Shown: positions 63,504-64,000 of the stretch, one piece after another
Numbering within the stretch: position 1 is the stretch's first letter
How the letters are laid out: the number at the start of each line of letters is the position of its first letter
NCBI RefSeq assembly: GCF_009695545.1
Contig: NZ_VUNS01000004.1
Coordinates: 186,001 to 250,000, forward strand
DNA: 64,000 nucleotides
Source: Victivallis lenta
GTDB taxonomy: Bacteria; Verrucomicrobiota; Lentisphaeria; Victivallales; Victivallaceae
Direction: 5' to 3'
Translations under genes and position numbers: made by a program
Notes under the pieces: generated by a model
The model's input: only the letters and a program-made list of their open reading frames with translations
The model's database searches: none
Told to the model about the DNA's origin: nothing

Positions 63504-64000
63504 TCAGCGGAGACCGACCGCTTCGCGGACCTTCGCCATGGTTTTCCGCGCTTCGATCCGCGCCTTTTCCGCGCCGTTGCGCAACACTTCCCAGACAAAA
63601 TCGGGATTCCGCTCAAGCTCCGCCCGGCGCTTCCGCATCGGCTCGAAGTAGGCCCAGAGCTTGTCGAAAAGCGCGAGTTTCGCGTGTCCGTAACCGTAGC
63701 CGCCGGCGCGATACTTCGCTTTCATCTCCTCAAGCTCCTCCGGCGTCGCCACAAGTTTATAGAGCGCCACCACGTTGCAGTTTTCGGGGTCCTTGGGCTC
63801 CTCGAGCTGTTTGCAGTCGGTGACCACATTCATGATCGCCTTCCTGATCTCCTTCTCCTTGCCGAAGATCGGGATCGTATTGTTGTAGCTCTTCGACATC
63901 TTCTGCCCGTCGGTTCCGGGCACGATCGCAACCTCCTCCGGAATCAGCTCCTCCGGAATCGTGAACACGTCGCCGTACTGGTTGTTGAACTTGATCGCAA
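63504..64000 (-). CDS. trpS: Tryptophanyl-tRNA synthetase, C-terminal part
   Basis: The open frame runs off the window edge; the start lies beyond. The visible 165 residues contain FNNQYGDVF, DGQKMSKSYNN (the class I KMSKS loop) and the C-terminal helical region ending KTMAKVREAVGLR. The match is to TrpS rather than TyrS by the VVTDCKQLEEPKDPENCNV stretch. It charges tRNA-Trp. It converges on the EIIA-CBS gene with 113 bp between stops; no strong T-rich terminator was found there, only a hairpin at 63422-63460. Confidence 0.9.
   Translation of the reverse strand, partial: AIKFNNQYGDVFTIPEELIPEEVAIVPGTDGQKMSKSYNNTIPIFGKEKEIRKAIMNVVTDCKQLEEPKDPENCNVVALYKLVATPEELEEMKAKYRAGGYGYGHAKLALFDKLWAYFEPMRKRRAELERNPDFVWEVLRNGAEKARIEARKTMAKVREAVGLR

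Overview
The window looks like a chromosomal segment of a Lentisphaerota (Victivallis-like) bacterium. The grounds are high GC, several short pseudopilin-like proteins (FTLIELL-type N-termini) beside secreted glycoside hydrolases and LacI/GntR regulators, many carbohydrate-active enzymes, a lipid A acyltransferase (Gram-negative envelope), and an H-cluster maturase plus a corrinoid methyl-transfer cassette (anaerobic life). The phylum assignment is inference from gene content. No rRNA, tRNA, CRISPR array, transposase or integrase was seen.

Layout. 1-9.4 kb: sugar catabolism genes (partial sugar isomerase, GH57-like, GH36 alpha-galactosidase, GntR/LacI-type regulator), then a pseudopilin, a secreted GH39-like hydrolase and a second GntR regulator. 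9.4-12 kb: M42 peptidase with a small membrane protein, and a UroD-like protein. 12-18 kb: two overlapping secreted GH51-like hydrolases, a pseudopilin and a LacI regulator with two operators 70 bp apart. 18-22 kb: a DUF2339/DUF3999 membrane pair. 22-27.6 kb: a broken UDG-like gene, then a LacI-pseudopilin-large secreted enzyme operon. 27.7-29.8 kb: two poorly recognised genes, one resembling a restriction-methylase target-recognition domain, and a 0.7 kb gap. 29.8-34.9 kb: GH63/GH37-like hydrolase, rpsO, an AhpD-like protein, two more pseudopilins and an LpxL-like acyltransferase. 34.9-36 kb: a duplicated hairpin-rich non-coding element. 36-42 kb: envelope and phospholipid genes (epimerase, pssA, psd, DUF2062), hydF and an acyltransferase. 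42-48 kb: a corrinoid methyltransferase cassette divergent from an AraC regulator. 48-64 kb: LbH acyltransferase-like protein, nuclease, alkaline phosphatase, citrate synthase, lacZ with a divergent AraC regulator, two LacI regulators, metallophosphoesterase, mtaB, an EIIA-CBS fusion and partial trpS.

How the parts fit. Three loci repeat one plan: a one-component sugar regulator, a pseudopilin-like protein and a secreted glycan hydrolase. The regulator promoters carry near-consensus sigma-70 elements, and two of them have adjacent palindromic operators, which suggests autoregulated glycan-responsive units. The corrinoid cassette has two UroD-family methyltransferase candidates, a corrinoid protein, a reductive activator and DUF1638. 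It probably moves methyl groups from an unknown donor.

The least explained structure is 34948-35984. It holds two copies of a roughly 470 bp element. One 152 bp block is nearly identical between copies, while other parts differ in sequence yet keep their hairpins, with compensatory changes.
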